Source: GCA-2683135 sp964507445
GTDB lineage: Bacteria > Planctomycetota > GCA-002687715
NCBI GenBank assembly: GCA_964507445.1
Contig: CAZDQF010000020.1
Coordinates: forward strand, 30,222 to 94,221
Direction: 5' to 3'
Length of the DNA stretch: 64,000 nt
Shown: piece after piece, positions 43,343-53,067 of the stretch
Numbering within the stretch: the first letter of the stretch is position 1
How the letters are laid out: the number at the start of each line of letters is the position of its first letter
Position numbers and translations under genes: made by a program
Notes under the pieces: generated by a model
What the model saw: the letters and a program-made list of their open reading frames with translations, nothing else
What the model was told of the DNA's origin: nothing
The model's database searches: none

Positions 43343-46298
43343 GGCGTCGGTAGAACGCGCCGTCCTTGTCATGCCCGCGACGCTCCAGCTCCTTGGCGAG
43401 GGCCGACCAGTCCCGCGGCATGGCGAAGAACCAGCGGCCGCCTCGCATGGAGCGGCGGTGGGGCGGAGATTGTGCCATCCGCGCCCGTCCTTCGATCAGC
43501 TCCCTGGCCGTTGTCTTGCCCACATACAGGGATTGCAGGTTGCCCTTGTGGTCCACCAGCATGGTGGTGGGGAGCGGGAGCTCCGCCTGCAGGCGTCGGA
43601 CGTTGAGGACGAGGGCCTCGACCATGTCACGGGCGGCGTCGTCCGCGGCCACTGACGCGAAGGACCCTGCACACGCCTCCTTGAACCAGGCGGCGGCGGC
43701 GGGGTCTTCTCCGTCCATCCCCAGCCCGCTGACTTCGAGCGAGGCGTCCTTCAGATCCGCTTTGTGGTCGGACCACTCTGCGAGCTCCGCGGCGCACGGT
43801 GGGCAGGTCCGCGACCACAGGTTCACCGCGGTCCATCCCCGTGGTTCGCCGTCGGACCAGAGCCGCTGCTTCAGGCTCGGCGGCAGCGGCAGGGGAGTGC
43901 GCAACGGAATGGCCACGGACCCCAGGTCTCCGGGGTCGGGCAGGGCGCCGGATGGCAGGGACGAGGGCTCGGTCGTGATCCGGACCGGAGCGTCTTCACC
44001 CTGCACGATGCGATAGCGTCCGTTCACGGACAGGGCGCGGAAGCTCTGGGTCTCACCTCCGGGCCAGGTCACCTCCAGGCCGTTGATGTTCTTGGCGTCG
44101 CCGAGGCCGAAGTGCAGTCGCTTTGATGAGCGCGCCAGGTAGCCGTCACCGCATCGCACCGTGCGGATCAGCTCATCCCAACCGGACTGGATCTTGACCC
44201 TGGCGCCGACGGCGTCCCGGTTGCAGCGGGTCCCCACCAGCTCGAGGGAGAGCCACGATCGTCCTTCGGCGGCGTCGTTGCGCATCAACCGCAGCTGCGG
44301 CCCGGTGCGGTTCCGCAACCACAGGTCCAGGTCTCCGTCTCCGTCCCAGTCGGCGCTGACCACGGCGCGTCCGTCGTCCTCGAAGTCGATGCCGAGGACG
44401 CCGGAGGCGTCCACGAAGCTGCCGTCGGTCAGGTTGATGAACCCGTTGTTCCGTTCGTGTCCGCTCCAGGACGCTCCGATGTCCATCTGCCGGTTGAGCG
44501 CCGCCCACCCGCGCAGGTAGTCACGAGGGCCTCCTTCGAGGGAGTCCGTAGCCGGTGATTGCGACGCGACCCGTCGCCAGAAGAAGCTTCACAGGTCGTC
44601 CTTGACGCGGCCCGTCAGGAACCCGTTGGGGGCCACGATGTCGTCATAGCTGTCGTTGTCCAGGTCGCAGAACCTCGCCCCCCAGCCCCACCTGCCCATG
44701 CGGACCCCCGCCTGGCGGCTCACGTCCTTGAACCGGCCCCCTTCGTTCCTGAACAGGGTGTTGCCGAGGGCGTATCGCTGGATCTGGGCCTTGCTCGCGG
44801 GGTCGTCGTTCTTGAAGCGGTCCTGGTAGGCGATGCGGTTGCCCGCGGAGGAGAACATGTTCGTGACGTAGAGATCCGGTCGCCCGTCCCGGTCGAAGTC
44901 ACCCACGCTGGCCCCCATGCCGGCGGCCTGGTCCTCGACCCCGATCTCCCGAGCTACGTCCTCGAACTTCCCGCCGTCGTTGCGGTAGAGGTTGTTGCGC
45001 CCGAAGTCATTGGCCACGTACAGGTCTTGATCGCCGTCCAGGTCGTAGTCGAGCCAGACGCAGGCGAGGCTGAACCGGCGGTTGTTGGCGTCGAGCCCGG
45101 TGGCTGCGGTGGCGTCGCTGAATCCGTCGTCGCCGTCGTTGCGCCAGAGGTGGTTGGCGGGGCCGTTGTTGGCGTCATGGAACGGCACCGGGATGGAGAT
45201 CCCGTATTGCAGCTTCACGTAGCGGCAGCCGTAGACGTCCAGGTCGCCGTCCCCGTCGAAGTCTGCCGCCGCCAGGGAGTAGAAGGCCGCGGGGGTGTTG
45301 GAGCGCATCACCACGAGCTTCTTGAACGACCCGGTGCCGTCGTTCCGGGCCAGGACCACGGCGTTGCCGACCGCCGCCAGCAGGTCCTGATCTCCGTCGT
45401 TGTCCATGTCGGCGAACAGGCATCCCTTGGTGTCGTCCAGCCACGCGACCCCGCGCTTGTCCGCTTCGTTCACCAGGGAACCGTCCGCCTGCCGGATCAG
45501 GAGGAGGTTCGGGAGCGCCGTGCCCATGGCCACGTACAGGTCCTCGTCTCCGTCTCCATCTGCGTCGCCGACGGCGAGGCCGTTGTGTCCCATCTGGTTC
45601 GGCTCTCCGAGTCCGTCCACCCGCCCGTGCCAACGCTCGCCCCCGGCGCGCAACCAATCGACGTAGGGGTGGCTCGGCTCGATGACGGCGCTGGTGGCCT
45701 CCGTCATCAGCGGCCTCGGGCTCCGGACCTCGTCCATCCAGACCAGGTCCACCACGGTGATCATCGGTGAGCTGTCCGGCTTCTCCCGCGACCACTGGAT
45801 GGACCAGCGCCCGGTCTGCTGCACAACGGGCCCGCTGGGCTCCTTGACCAGCGCCTCGTACCGCACCAGGGTGTGGGCCCGGAGCTCGTCCACCGGATGC
45901 ACCCCCACGACCTTGAACTTGACGCGGCTCGCGGCGTCGTCGCCCACTGCCGCGCGGAGCGCCTCCAGGGCGCCGCGGAGGTCCATCCGTGGGATCGGCC
46001 CCAAACCTGGCCGGACTCGCAGGATCTCCAGCTGGCCGTGGCTCGTCGCCTCACCCGCCGCGCGCAGCGGAGCGGCGACGGCCTCCGGGTGCAACACCGC
46101 GGAGAGGGCGGAGCGGTCGTCGCCGGACAGGGACTCCGCCAGCCGGGAGAGCTGCGCGCTGGCTGTGGCCTGGAGGACCTCGGTCTCCCAGTCGCTGTCC
46201 TTCGCCAGGATCCCGGGCTCAAGATCAGGGACTTGAGCGCTGACGGGCTGGAGGGCGCCGCCGACGCCGATCCAGAGGCAAGCCAGGAGGTGTCTCAC
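43335..46298 (-). CDS. Candidate selenoprotein: exported FG-GAP / ASPIC-UnbV (CRTAC1-like) protein with thioredoxin-like tail, one in-frame UGA
   Basis: The frame runs unbroken from the GTG at 46298 (signal ending QPVSAQ) to 43335 except for one UGA at 44591-44589, residue 570 of 987. Upstream are FG-GAP/VCBS calcium-loop repeats (DADGDGDEDLYVAMG, DFDGDGDLDVYG). Downstream the family continues without loss: SFFWRRVASQSP, YLRGWAALNRQMDIGASWSG, another FG-GAP (WDGDGDLDLW), the ASPIC/UnbV domain (about 687-769) and a TlpA-like domain with C832-P-P-C835. The UGA sits in KDDL-U-SFFWRR; I recall Cys at this place in relatives but cannot check. A start codon at 44486 would cut through the family, so two separate genes are unlikely. 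Confidence 0.65.
44561..44577 (-). promoter_or_regulatory. bSECIS-like hairpin after the in-frame UGA
   Basis: On the minus strand a perfect 6-bp stem (GCGACG 44577-44572, CGTCGC 44566-44561) closes the loop GGTCG. The loop starts 17 bases after the UGA. Stem length, loop length and loop sequence equal those of the hairpin at 21940-21956 although the stems share no sequence. Confidence 0.5.
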
Positions 46299-46318
46299 GG
46301 CTCCGTCATAACATGAAG

Positions 46319-46352
46319 CGGGACCCGGGCCCTCCTTGTGGGATGGGTCCCG
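46319..46352 (-). terminator. Probable terminator of the di-haem gene
   Basis: An 8-bp stem (CGGGACCC 46319-46326, GGGTCCCG 46345-46352) lies 24 bases beyond the stop at 46377 and is followed on the minus strand by a mildly T-rich stretch. It separates the di-haem gene from the UGA-containing gene. Confidence 0.5.
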
Positions 46353-46376
46353 GTGTCCGCGGCGAGCGGGGGGGCG

Positions 46377-48242
46377 TCAGTTCCCGATGCTGACCGCGAC
46401 GGCGTTGGTCAACTCGACGCTGGTGCCGACGATGTAGCCGCCCTGCACGTAGTAGGTGAACACGCTGCCTGGGCCGCCGTATAGCGGGGTGACGAAACGA
46501 CCGTTGCTGTCGGTGGTCACGGAGATGAGGTCTGCCCAGGGGAGGCCGGGGATCACCACCGCGCCGGGGAAGACCGTGAGCGGGTTGTTGGTGATGGAGA
46601 TGGCAACCTGCACCACCTGGTTGGCGGGGGTGTTGTCGATGATCACCGCCGCTGCTGAACCCGGTTGGGTGAGGTCGTCGCCGCAGATGGTGAGCGTGGG
46701 GTTGCCGAACTGGCTGCCCAGGTCGGGTTGGCAGAATTCACACTCGTCCGGGATGTAGTTGTTGTTGACGTCCGTGCTGGTGCCGTTGATCAGGATGTCG
46801 ATGAGGTCGCCGACGCCGTTGCCGTTGCAGTCTTCCGTGTAGGCGTAGACCATGTGGTCGAAGTCCACGTTGTCCACGTCGCCGTCCTGGTCCACGTCGT
46901 ACACCGCCTCCGGATCGTCCGCCGTGTAGGTGTTGCTTCCGGGGGCCGTTTGGACGGCGAAGAAGCCCTGCAGATCCAGGCTGTCCACGTCCCCATCCCC
47001 GTCTCCGTCGAACTCCACCTTGCCGAGGGAGTCGAGGAAGTCCACCACCTTCATCTGGTCTGAGGAGGACAGCTGCAGGAAGGCCTGGGCTGAGGTGGCG
47101 GCCTTGCTGGCGAAGGCGTTGTGCAGCTCGATGATGCCGCCCGGGCCCAGAATCCGTGTCGCCAGATCCGGGCCGGAGACCCTGCCGTCATGCCACAGCG
47201 CGTTGCGCGTGCGCACGCCCCAGAGCGACGGGGTGCGGATCCGCTGTGGTCCCGCTCCGCCTTGCTCGATGAAGTCGGCGGCGGCGCCCATGTCGTGGAT
47301 CAGGTAGTCGGAGTAGGGCTTGATGGCCTGGTTGCGCAACGCCGGTTCCAGCGCCGCGGAATTCGATGTGGTGTATGAGGGGCGATGACAGTCCGTGCAG
47401 CCCACCTGGGTGAACAGGGACTCGCCGGTCATGCCGGATTGAGGAGTCTGAGGCGGCGCCGCCAGGTAACGCTGGAAGTTGGTGACGTGGTCGATGAACT
47501 CCAGCCCCGTGCCCGGGACCACCGCGTCCTCCGGGTCCGGGACCGAGTCGCACGTGGCGAGGACGGCCTGGTTGCCGTTGGGGGCGTTCTCCGTCGGGAG
47601 CAGGCGGTTGGTCAGCCCGAGCTCGTTCTGCGATGCGTCGCCAGAGAACGACAGCACGGTGGTCAGCTGGGCCTTCCAGCCGAACCGACCTGGGCGCAGC
47701 GGCGCGTTGGGATCTTCGAGGGTCGGCACCATGTGCACCTGACCTCCCAGGCCCGTGGGCTGGTTGGCGGCGTTGCCCGTGATCTCGGAGTCCGGAATGG
47801 CCTCCACCAGTCCGGCGCCGAGGATCGAATTGGTGACCCGGCTCGCGACCACGTTGGCGATGGCGGGGATGGTCTCCTGGCAGGCGGCGGTGATGGACTG
47901 GCTCTGGCGCAGGGAGCCGCCGAGGGAGGTGAGCGGGTCGAAGATGCCCGACTTGGGGTCCAGGTAGCCGAAGCGCTGCACCAGGATGGTCCCCGAACCT
48001 CCCACAGGGTTGCTGTGGCAGCTGGCGCAGGAGTTCTGGTTGAAGATGGGCCCGAGGCCGTCGGATACCTGGAAGACACGATCGAACTGCTGCTTCCCGA
48101 GTTCAAAGGCGCTCAACTCCGCGGCGGTGAGGCCGGAGACCGGAGCGCCGGGCTTGGGTTGCAGGGTGATGGTCTGGGCGGTGACTGACGCCGCCAACGT
48201 GGCGACCGCGACGATGGTCAAAGCTGTTCGGGGTGTGCACAT
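46377..48242 (-). CDS. Exported di-haem oxidoreductase (DUF1111-like) with dockerin-like calcium repeats
   Basis: The 621-residue protein has a signal peptide (cleavage after SVTAQ) and two haem-c motifs, CASCH (72-76) and CTDCH (near 280), in the DUF1111 di-haem oxidoreductase pattern distantly related to cytochrome c peroxidase. After this come dockerin-like Ca-binding loops (DGDGDGDVDSLDLQGFF, DVDQDGDVDNVDFDHMV, DCNGNGVGDLIDIL) and a C-terminal beta-sandwich beginning CQPDLGSQFG and LTICGDDLTQ. Dockerins anchor proteins to cohesins in other bacteria; here they may serve as a spacer. The ATG at 48242 starts the signal peptide. Confidence 0.85.
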   Translation of the reverse strand: MCTPRTALTIVAVATLAASVTAQTITLQPKPGAPVSGLTAAELSAFELGKQQFDRVFQVSDGLGPIFNQNSCASCHSNPVGGSGTILVQRFGYLDPKSGIFDPLTSLGGSLRQSQSITAACQETIPAIANVVASRVTNSILGAGLVEAIPDSEITGNAANQPTGLGGQVHMVPTLEDPNAPLRPGRFGWKAQLTTVLSFSGDASQNELGLTNRLLPTENAPNGNQAVLATCDSVPDPEDAVVPGTGLEFIDHVTNFQRYLAAPPQTPQSGMTGESLFTQVGCTDCHRPSYTTSNSAALEPALRNQAIKPYSDYLIHDMGAAADFIEQGGAGPQRIRTPSLWGVRTRNALWHDGRVSGPDLATRILGPGGIIELHNAFASKAATSAQAFLQLSSSDQMKVVDFLDSLGKVEFDGDGDGDVDSLDLQGFFAVQTAPGSNTYTADDPEAVYDVDQDGDVDNVDFDHMVYAYTEDCNGNGVGDLIDILINGTSTDVNNNYIPDECEFCQPDLGSQFGNPTLTICGDDLTQPGSAAAVIIDNTPANQVVQVAISITNNPLTVFPGAVVIPGLPWADLISVTTDSNGRFVTPLYGGPGSVFTYYVQGGYIVGTSVELTNAVAVSIGN

Positions 48243-48330
48243 ATCAACCACGCAGTCTACAAGGTTCGCTATTCGTAATTTACCCCTGATTGGTGTGTCC
48301 TGAGCGCGCGGTTGCGCGAGAGGCCTCCCG

Positions 48331-48360
48331 GCCGCTCCGACGAAGGCCCATCGGAGCGGC
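48331..48360 (-). terminator. Probable terminator
   Basis: A perfect 10-bp stem (GCCGCTCCGA 48331-48340, TCGGAGCGGC 48351-48360) with a 10-base loop lies 18 bases beyond the stop of the FG-GAP gene at 48378. No clear T run follows on the minus strand. Confidence 0.5.
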
Positions 48361-48377
48361 GGAGATCATGACGTAGG

Positions 48378-50972
48378 TCAGGGGAGCCAGTTGCCCTGGA
48401 CGGCGTTGGAGAGGGCCACGCCGAAGGGCTGGGTGATGTCGATCCAGCCTGACTGGGCGTACTGGGTGTACGGCCCACCGCCGCCGCCGATGGCGATGTT
48501 GAACTCGCCGCTCGGATCGGTGGGGAACTGGATGAGCAGAGGAGCGTTCGGATGGATGATCGTCCCGCCGGCGAACGGCACCGGGTTCAGGGTGGGAGTC
48601 GCGCCCAGGAAGACCAGGCTGCTGGGCGGGCCGTTGGTCAGGTTGAGGTTGGCGAAGGTGCCGCTGGAGAGGTCACCACCGCAGAGGCTGAGGGCGCCGT
48701 TGCCCGGGCCCCCGTAGCCGATGTCCGGCTGACAGGTGGCGCACACGTATTCCTGGATGCGGAACACATCGATGGCGGCCTCCGTGATGTCGTTGTTGGG
48801 CTGGTCCATGACCCGGAACCGCACCCGGACGGTGGACGACGGGTTGACGAAATCCCCGACCCGGAACGAGTGCACCAACCACTGGTTGGTGTTGCCGTTG
48901 CTGACCGCCTCCACGGTCTGCCAGTTGACCCCGTCGGCGGTGACGGAGACCACCAGCTGATCCGAGCCCGAGGAGAAGAACCAGCGGCTGTAGGTGATGA
49001 TGGCGTCGGTCCCGGAGAGGTTGAACTGGGGCGAGATGAGGTCCGTGGGGCCGCCGTCCACGTCGTAGGTGCCGACGGACGATCCGGCCAGGGCGCCGGT
49101 GACGAAGCACTGCGTCGCCGTATTGATGGCCTCGGCGTCGTCCTCCGGCTGCGCCTGCTGGCCGGTCTGGATGAAGACGGTGCCTTGCGGGTCCGCCACC
49201 TCCCAGGCGCCGTTGGCTACCGCGGTGTTGATCACGGTCCAGCCGTTGGGGCCGTTCTCGAAGCCCTCTTCGTAGGTGATGGTGGTGCCCGCGGCGGCCA
49301 GGGCGGTCTGCCAGCTGAACGGGGCCGTGGGCGGGTCGGCGTAGGTGTTGCCGCCCGCGTCCGCGGTCACGTAGAAGCGGATCTCCTGCAGGCAACTGAC
49401 CGCCGGGAGGGTGATGTCATACACGTTCCCGCCGACAGAGTTCACCGGCACCATGGCGAAGGGGGCGCCGTTCACGGAGGCGAAAGCGTTGAGGCTGTTC
49501 GGGGTCGGCGTGGTGCCGCCGATCCCGGTGACCCGGGCCTGGAACGTGAAGCTCTGACCGATGGGAACGAACGCGGGCACGCCCTGCGGATAGCTGAAGG
49601 CGAGGCCCACCGGGGGCTGGTTCATCCAGACCTGGGTGCCGGTGCAGCGGCCGATGACCATGTCCTGCCAGCCGTCGTTGTTGATGTCGAACACCGCGAT
49701 GTCATGGGTCCCGACCAGCATGTTGGTCGGGATCCCCACCACCTGCCCCGCGGTCTGCTGCTCCTGCAGGGTGGGGGTCGGGAGGTTGCCAAGGTTGCGG
49801 TAGATGTGGGTGCGTCGGGAGCAGCCGGAGATGTCCACGTCCACGTCGCAGTGGATGGTGTCGGCGAACCCGTCGTTATTGAGGTCCACGATGAGGTTGT
49901 TGCTGCCGAACCCGTCATCGCTGCCGCCACCGGAGTAGGTGTAGGGCAGGGTGGTGAACTGGGCGATGCCCTGGGCGTTGTTCCCGGTGTTGATGCAGTA
50001 CCGGTCCTGACCGTCGTCCGAGACCACGAAGTCCACCAGGCCGTCGTTGTTCAGGTCGCCGGTGTTGATGTGATACGGCGCGTTGCCGTAGGCGATGTCG
50101 TAGGAGCCGAAGAACCCCTCCGTGGCCGTGTCGTTGTAGCTGATGGAGACGCCCTGGGGTGCGTTGAGGGCGTCGTCCTTCATGATGTCCAGCTTGCCGT
50201 CGCCGTTGAAGTCCACGATGGCGGTGGCCATGCCGAAGGATGACTCGAGCATGGTGACGGACATGCGGGCGGAAGACTGGTCCGTGAAGTAGCCGTTACC
50301 GTTGTTGATGAACAGGCGATCGTCAACGTCGAGGGCCCGTGACCCGCCTTGCTGGTAGTCACCCATGTAGAGGTCTTCGTCGCCGTCGCCGTCCACGTCG
50401 CCGAAGCTCACGGCACAGAAGCGGGGCTCAGCGGGCATGGTGGGGATGCGGTTCTCGTCGTCGAACGTGAACCCGAGCCAGGCTCCCGTGGCGTCCTGGC
50501 CGCGGTTGATGTAGACGCGGGGGTGGGAGATGTACTTGGGGAAGGACCCGCTCAGGGTGGTGGCGGTCACCAGGTCGTCCCAGCCGTCGCCGTCCAGGTC
50601 CACGATCTGCACGTCGCGGTCGTTGGTCTCGTCCAGGAACCCCTGGCTGCCGGCGACCGTGGAGTGGATGGCGTACTGGGTGGTGCGATCCACCAGGACC
50701 CCGCCCTCGTTCATGAAGAGGACGTTGCGGTAGCGGCCCGCGGAGGTGAAGGGCTGCTTGCGGACGCACACGAGGTCGATGTCGCCGTCCTGGTCGATGT
50801 CGCCCCAGGCGTAGTCCTTCTCCTGGATGTCGCCAGCTCCGAGGGAGTTGGTGGCAGAGAGCCGGACGCTGGTTTCGTCTGCGAAGTCAACCCACTGGGC
50901 GGACGCGTTCCCTGCGATGAGGAGGCACGCCAGCAGAGGGAGGAATACACGGGCGCTTGGTCTGAGGATCAA
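48378..50972 (-). CDS. Exported FG-GAP/VCBS repeat protein with C-terminal beta-sandwich
   Basis: The 864-residue protein has a signal peptide (LPLLACLLIAGNASAQ) and at least seven VCBS/FG-GAP calcium loops (DIDQDGDIDLVC, DLDGDGWDDLVT, DVDGDGDEDLYM, DFNGDGKLDIM, DLNNDGLVDFVV, DLNNDGFADTI, DINNDGWQDMVI), which form an integrin-like beta-propeller. An Ig-like part (about 470-580) and a MAM/jelly-roll-like part (about 590-750) follow, then the C-terminal domain CQPDIGYGG to SNAVQGNWLP. No enzyme site is seen. The start is TTG at 50972, with GGAG seven bases upstream; no ATG would give the signal peptide. Confidence 0.82.
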   Translation of the reverse strand: MILRPSARVFLPLLACLLIAGNASAQWVDFADETSVRLSATNSLGAGDIQEKDYAWGDIDQDGDIDLVCVRKQPFTSAGRYRNVLFMNEGGVLVDRTTQYAIHSTVAGSQGFLDETNDRDVQIVDLDGDGWDDLVTATTLSGSFPKYISHPRVYINRGQDATGAWLGFTFDDENRIPTMPAEPRFCAVSFGDVDGDGDEDLYMGDYQQGGSRALDVDDRLFINNGNGYFTDQSSARMSVTMLESSFGMATAIVDFNGDGKLDIMKDDALNAPQGVSISYNDTATEGFFGSYDIAYGNAPYHINTGDLNNDGLVDFVVSDDGQDRYCINTGNNAQGIAQFTTLPYTYSGGGSDDGFGSNNLIVDLNNDGFADTIHCDVDVDISGCSRRTHIYRNLGNLPTPTLQEQQTAGQVVGIPTNMLVGTHDIAVFDINNDGWQDMVIGRCTGTQVWMNQPPVGLAFSYPQGVPAFVPIGQSFTFQARVTGIGGTTPTPNSLNAFASVNGAPFAMVPVNSVGGNVYDITLPAVSCLQEIRFYVTADAGGNTYADPPTAPFSWQTALAAAGTTITYEEGFENGPNGWTVINTAVANGAWEVADPQGTVFIQTGQQAQPEDDAEAINTATQCFVTGALAGSSVGTYDVDGGPTDLISPQFNLSGTDAIITYSRWFFSSGSDQLVVSVTADGVNWQTVEAVSNGNTNQWLVHSFRVGDFVNPSSTVRVRFRVMDQPNNDITEAAIDVFRIQEYVCATCQPDIGYGGPGNGALSLCGGDLSSGTFANLNLTNGPPSSLVFLGATPTLNPVPFAGGTIIHPNAPLLIQFPTDPSGEFNIAIGGGGGPYTQYAQSGWIDITQPFGVALSNAVQGNWLP

Positions 50973-51175
50973 GAGAACACTCCAGCTTTGATGATCGGGA
51001 CGGAAGAACCGAGTGAGGCACCACAGCTTAGCGAGAGCAAGGGCAAGTTCCGACGCCGACCGGAATGAACGAGGGGATCAGCCAGCGACCCCTCGATCCT
51101 ATCACGCGGGGCCTCGCCCAAATCCAGCCCAGGTGCGGGGCAAAGGACCGACAAAGGCCGCGTTTTTCGGTGGTT

Positions 51176-52981
51176 TCAGAATTGGAGGCGGATCAAGTCC
51201 GTGAGGCCCAGGAGCGTGAACCCGGGACCGAGGGCCAGACCCCGGACGTCCAGCCCAGTCCCCACCAGGTGGGTGAAGGTGCCGGAGGGGTAGGCCAGGG
51301 TGGCCGCCGGGTACATCCCCGACCCGACGGGGGCCGTCCAATGGAACACCCCGCCCGGGGTCGGAGGGGCGGCCAGCACCTGCAGGGTGAGCAGGTCCGG
51401 CCACAAGCCCAGCACCACGCCCGCCCCGTGGGGCTGCGCCGTCGCCTGGCTGAGGAGGGTGTAGCCGTGCAGGGTGCCGACGGGCACGTTCCGCATCCCC
51501 AGCCTGAGGTCGCCTGCGGCCCAGCCGGTGGTGAAGGCCTCCATGGCGAAGGCCGTCGATGGCGAGAGGGTCGCGTTCAGGGTCGCGGTGGCGCCGCCGG
51601 TCACGGTCACGGTCTGTGTCAGGGGAGTGAAGCCCGGTGCGTCGATGGTCACGTCCCAGGAACCGTCCGGCAGCCACAGCCGGTAACGCCCATGGAGCTC
51701 ATCCGAGCGTCGTGACTCGCCGAGCTCCCAGTCCACGCCGGCCACGACGATGTCCGCGGCGACAGGTGCGCCGCTGACGCTGTCGGTCACCAGGCCGGTC
51801 AGGGGAACCGGACGAGCGAGGGCTGTCAGGCACAGGGGCACGGCGCGGGTCTGGACCTCGGTCATGCACGAGGCGTAGGGCGGCTGAAAGGTGGTGTGGG
51901 TCTCGATCAGGAACGTGTACGCGGTGTGTTCGGCCATCTGCTGGTGGATGTGCCCGCCGAGGCAGCAGGACGGCGCGACCTGATAGGAACCGGCGGCCGC
52001 CAGGGGCGCGGCCTCGGCCAGGGATACCTGATCGATGGGCGCCGGCATGATGGCGCATTGATAACCCCTGCGAACCTCCTCCGCGAAGCTGTGGAAGTCG
52101 ATCACCTTGGTGAACCGCTGGGCCCGGGAGAGACCGAGCAGGCTCTGGATCTCCTCCTCCGACGCCGGGGCGGGGCCGCGGAAGGTCTCCGACGCCGGGT
52201 TGGTGCTGCCGCCGCAGGACAGGTCCCAGCCCACGGGGTAGTTCCGGTTCAGATCGACACCGAACTCGCCCGTGGGGATGGGCTTCCGGTTCTTGCGCCA
52301 GAGGTTGTTGGTGCTCCACACGTACTCGAGCCCGTCGGGGTTCATCACCGGGATGATCCAGATCTCGTGGCCGTCCACGGCGGCGGTGATGGCCGGGTCC
52401 GAGCCGTAGCCGTTGAGCAGGGTCTGGATCAACTCGAGGGCGATCTCCGGGGTGACGATCTCGCGGCAATGGTGAGCGGAGACGAACAAGGCCGCCGGTT
52501 CGTCCTCGTCGAGGCCGACGTTGTCCGAGATCTTGATGGCCAGGATGGGGCGCCCTTCGAACGTCGCCCCGGGTCCGTAGGTGGCGGCGATGTCCACGAC
52601 CGTGGCCAGAGACGGGTGGGCCGCCGCCGCGTTGGTGAGCTCCGTCGTGATGGCGGCCAGGTCCCGGTATCCGGACGGCACCGGCCAGCCGCCCGCCCCG
52701 AAGCGGCGCGGACTGGCGCGCAGCGGACGCGCGGACTCCATGATCACCGGCGGCAGGCCAGCCCGGTGCAGCTCCGCGAACTCGGCTCTGCTGACGATGG
52801 CGCGCACGAACCCGTCACCACAGGGCAGGCAGGAGACGTCGTAGCCGAGGCGCTCCATGACCTGCCTGAGTTGCGCCGGACGGGCGCTGGGGATCCGCAC
52901 CAGGAATTGGGGATCACCTCCGGCTGCTCGCGGCTGGGCGAACGCCGACGTGGTCAACAGGATGACGAGGAGGAACCGCAT
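51176..52981 (-). CDS. Exported zinc carboxypeptidase (M14) with regulatory-like and C-terminal beta domains
   Basis: The 601-residue enzyme has a short signal (LLVILLTTSAFAQ) and a propeptide-like region. The M14 domain (about 105-390) shows zinc ligands in SAHHCREIVTPE (H-x-x-E) and VIDFHSF, substrate-binding GVDLNRNYP, and the catalytic Glu in LIETHTTFQPP. A carboxypeptidase-regulatory-like sandwich (PLTGLVTDSVSGAPVAADI) follows, then a beta-sandwich tail. It trims C-terminal residues of peptides outside the cytoplasm. Typical M14 catalytic domains are about 300 residues, so the extra 200 residues are accessory. Confidence 0.92.
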   Translation of the reverse strand: MRFLLVILLTTSAFAQPRAAGGDPQFLVRIPSARPAQLRQVMERLGYDVSCLPCGDGFVRAIVSRAEFAELHRAGLPPVIMESARPLRASPRRFGAGGWPVPSGYRDLAAITTELTNAAAAHPSLATVVDIAATYGPGATFEGRPILAIKISDNVGLDEDEPAALFVSAHHCREIVTPEIALELIQTLLNGYGSDPAITAAVDGHEIWIIPVMNPDGLEYVWSTNNLWRKNRKPIPTGEFGVDLNRNYPVGWDLSCGGSTNPASETFRGPAPASEEEIQSLLGLSRAQRFTKVIDFHSFAEEVRRGYQCAIMPAPIDQVSLAEAAPLAAAGSYQVAPSCCLGGHIHQQMAEHTAYTFLIETHTTFQPPYASCMTEVQTRAVPLCLTALARPVPLTGLVTDSVSGAPVAADIVVAGVDWELGESRRSDELHGRYRLWLPDGSWDVTIDAPGFTPLTQTVTVTGGATATLNATLSPSTAFAMEAFTTGWAAGDLRLGMRNVPVGTLHGYTLLSQATAQPHGAGVVLGLWPDLLTLQVLAAPPTPGGVFHWTAPVGSGMYPAATLAYPSGTFTHLVGTGLDVRGLALGPGFTLLGLTDLIRLQF

Positions 52982-53067
52982 GGGGTTGTCCTGGAACGGG
53001 CCATGTCGCTCGGGACTCTCCGAGGACGTCCGTGAGTCGACCGGAGAACGAGCCTCCAGTCTACCGT

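Noticed and set aside
21743..46298. Alternative genetic code with UGA as Trp or Gly
   Set aside because: Many sound genes end with UGA, including several 4-base overlaps where the stop position is fixed by the next start.
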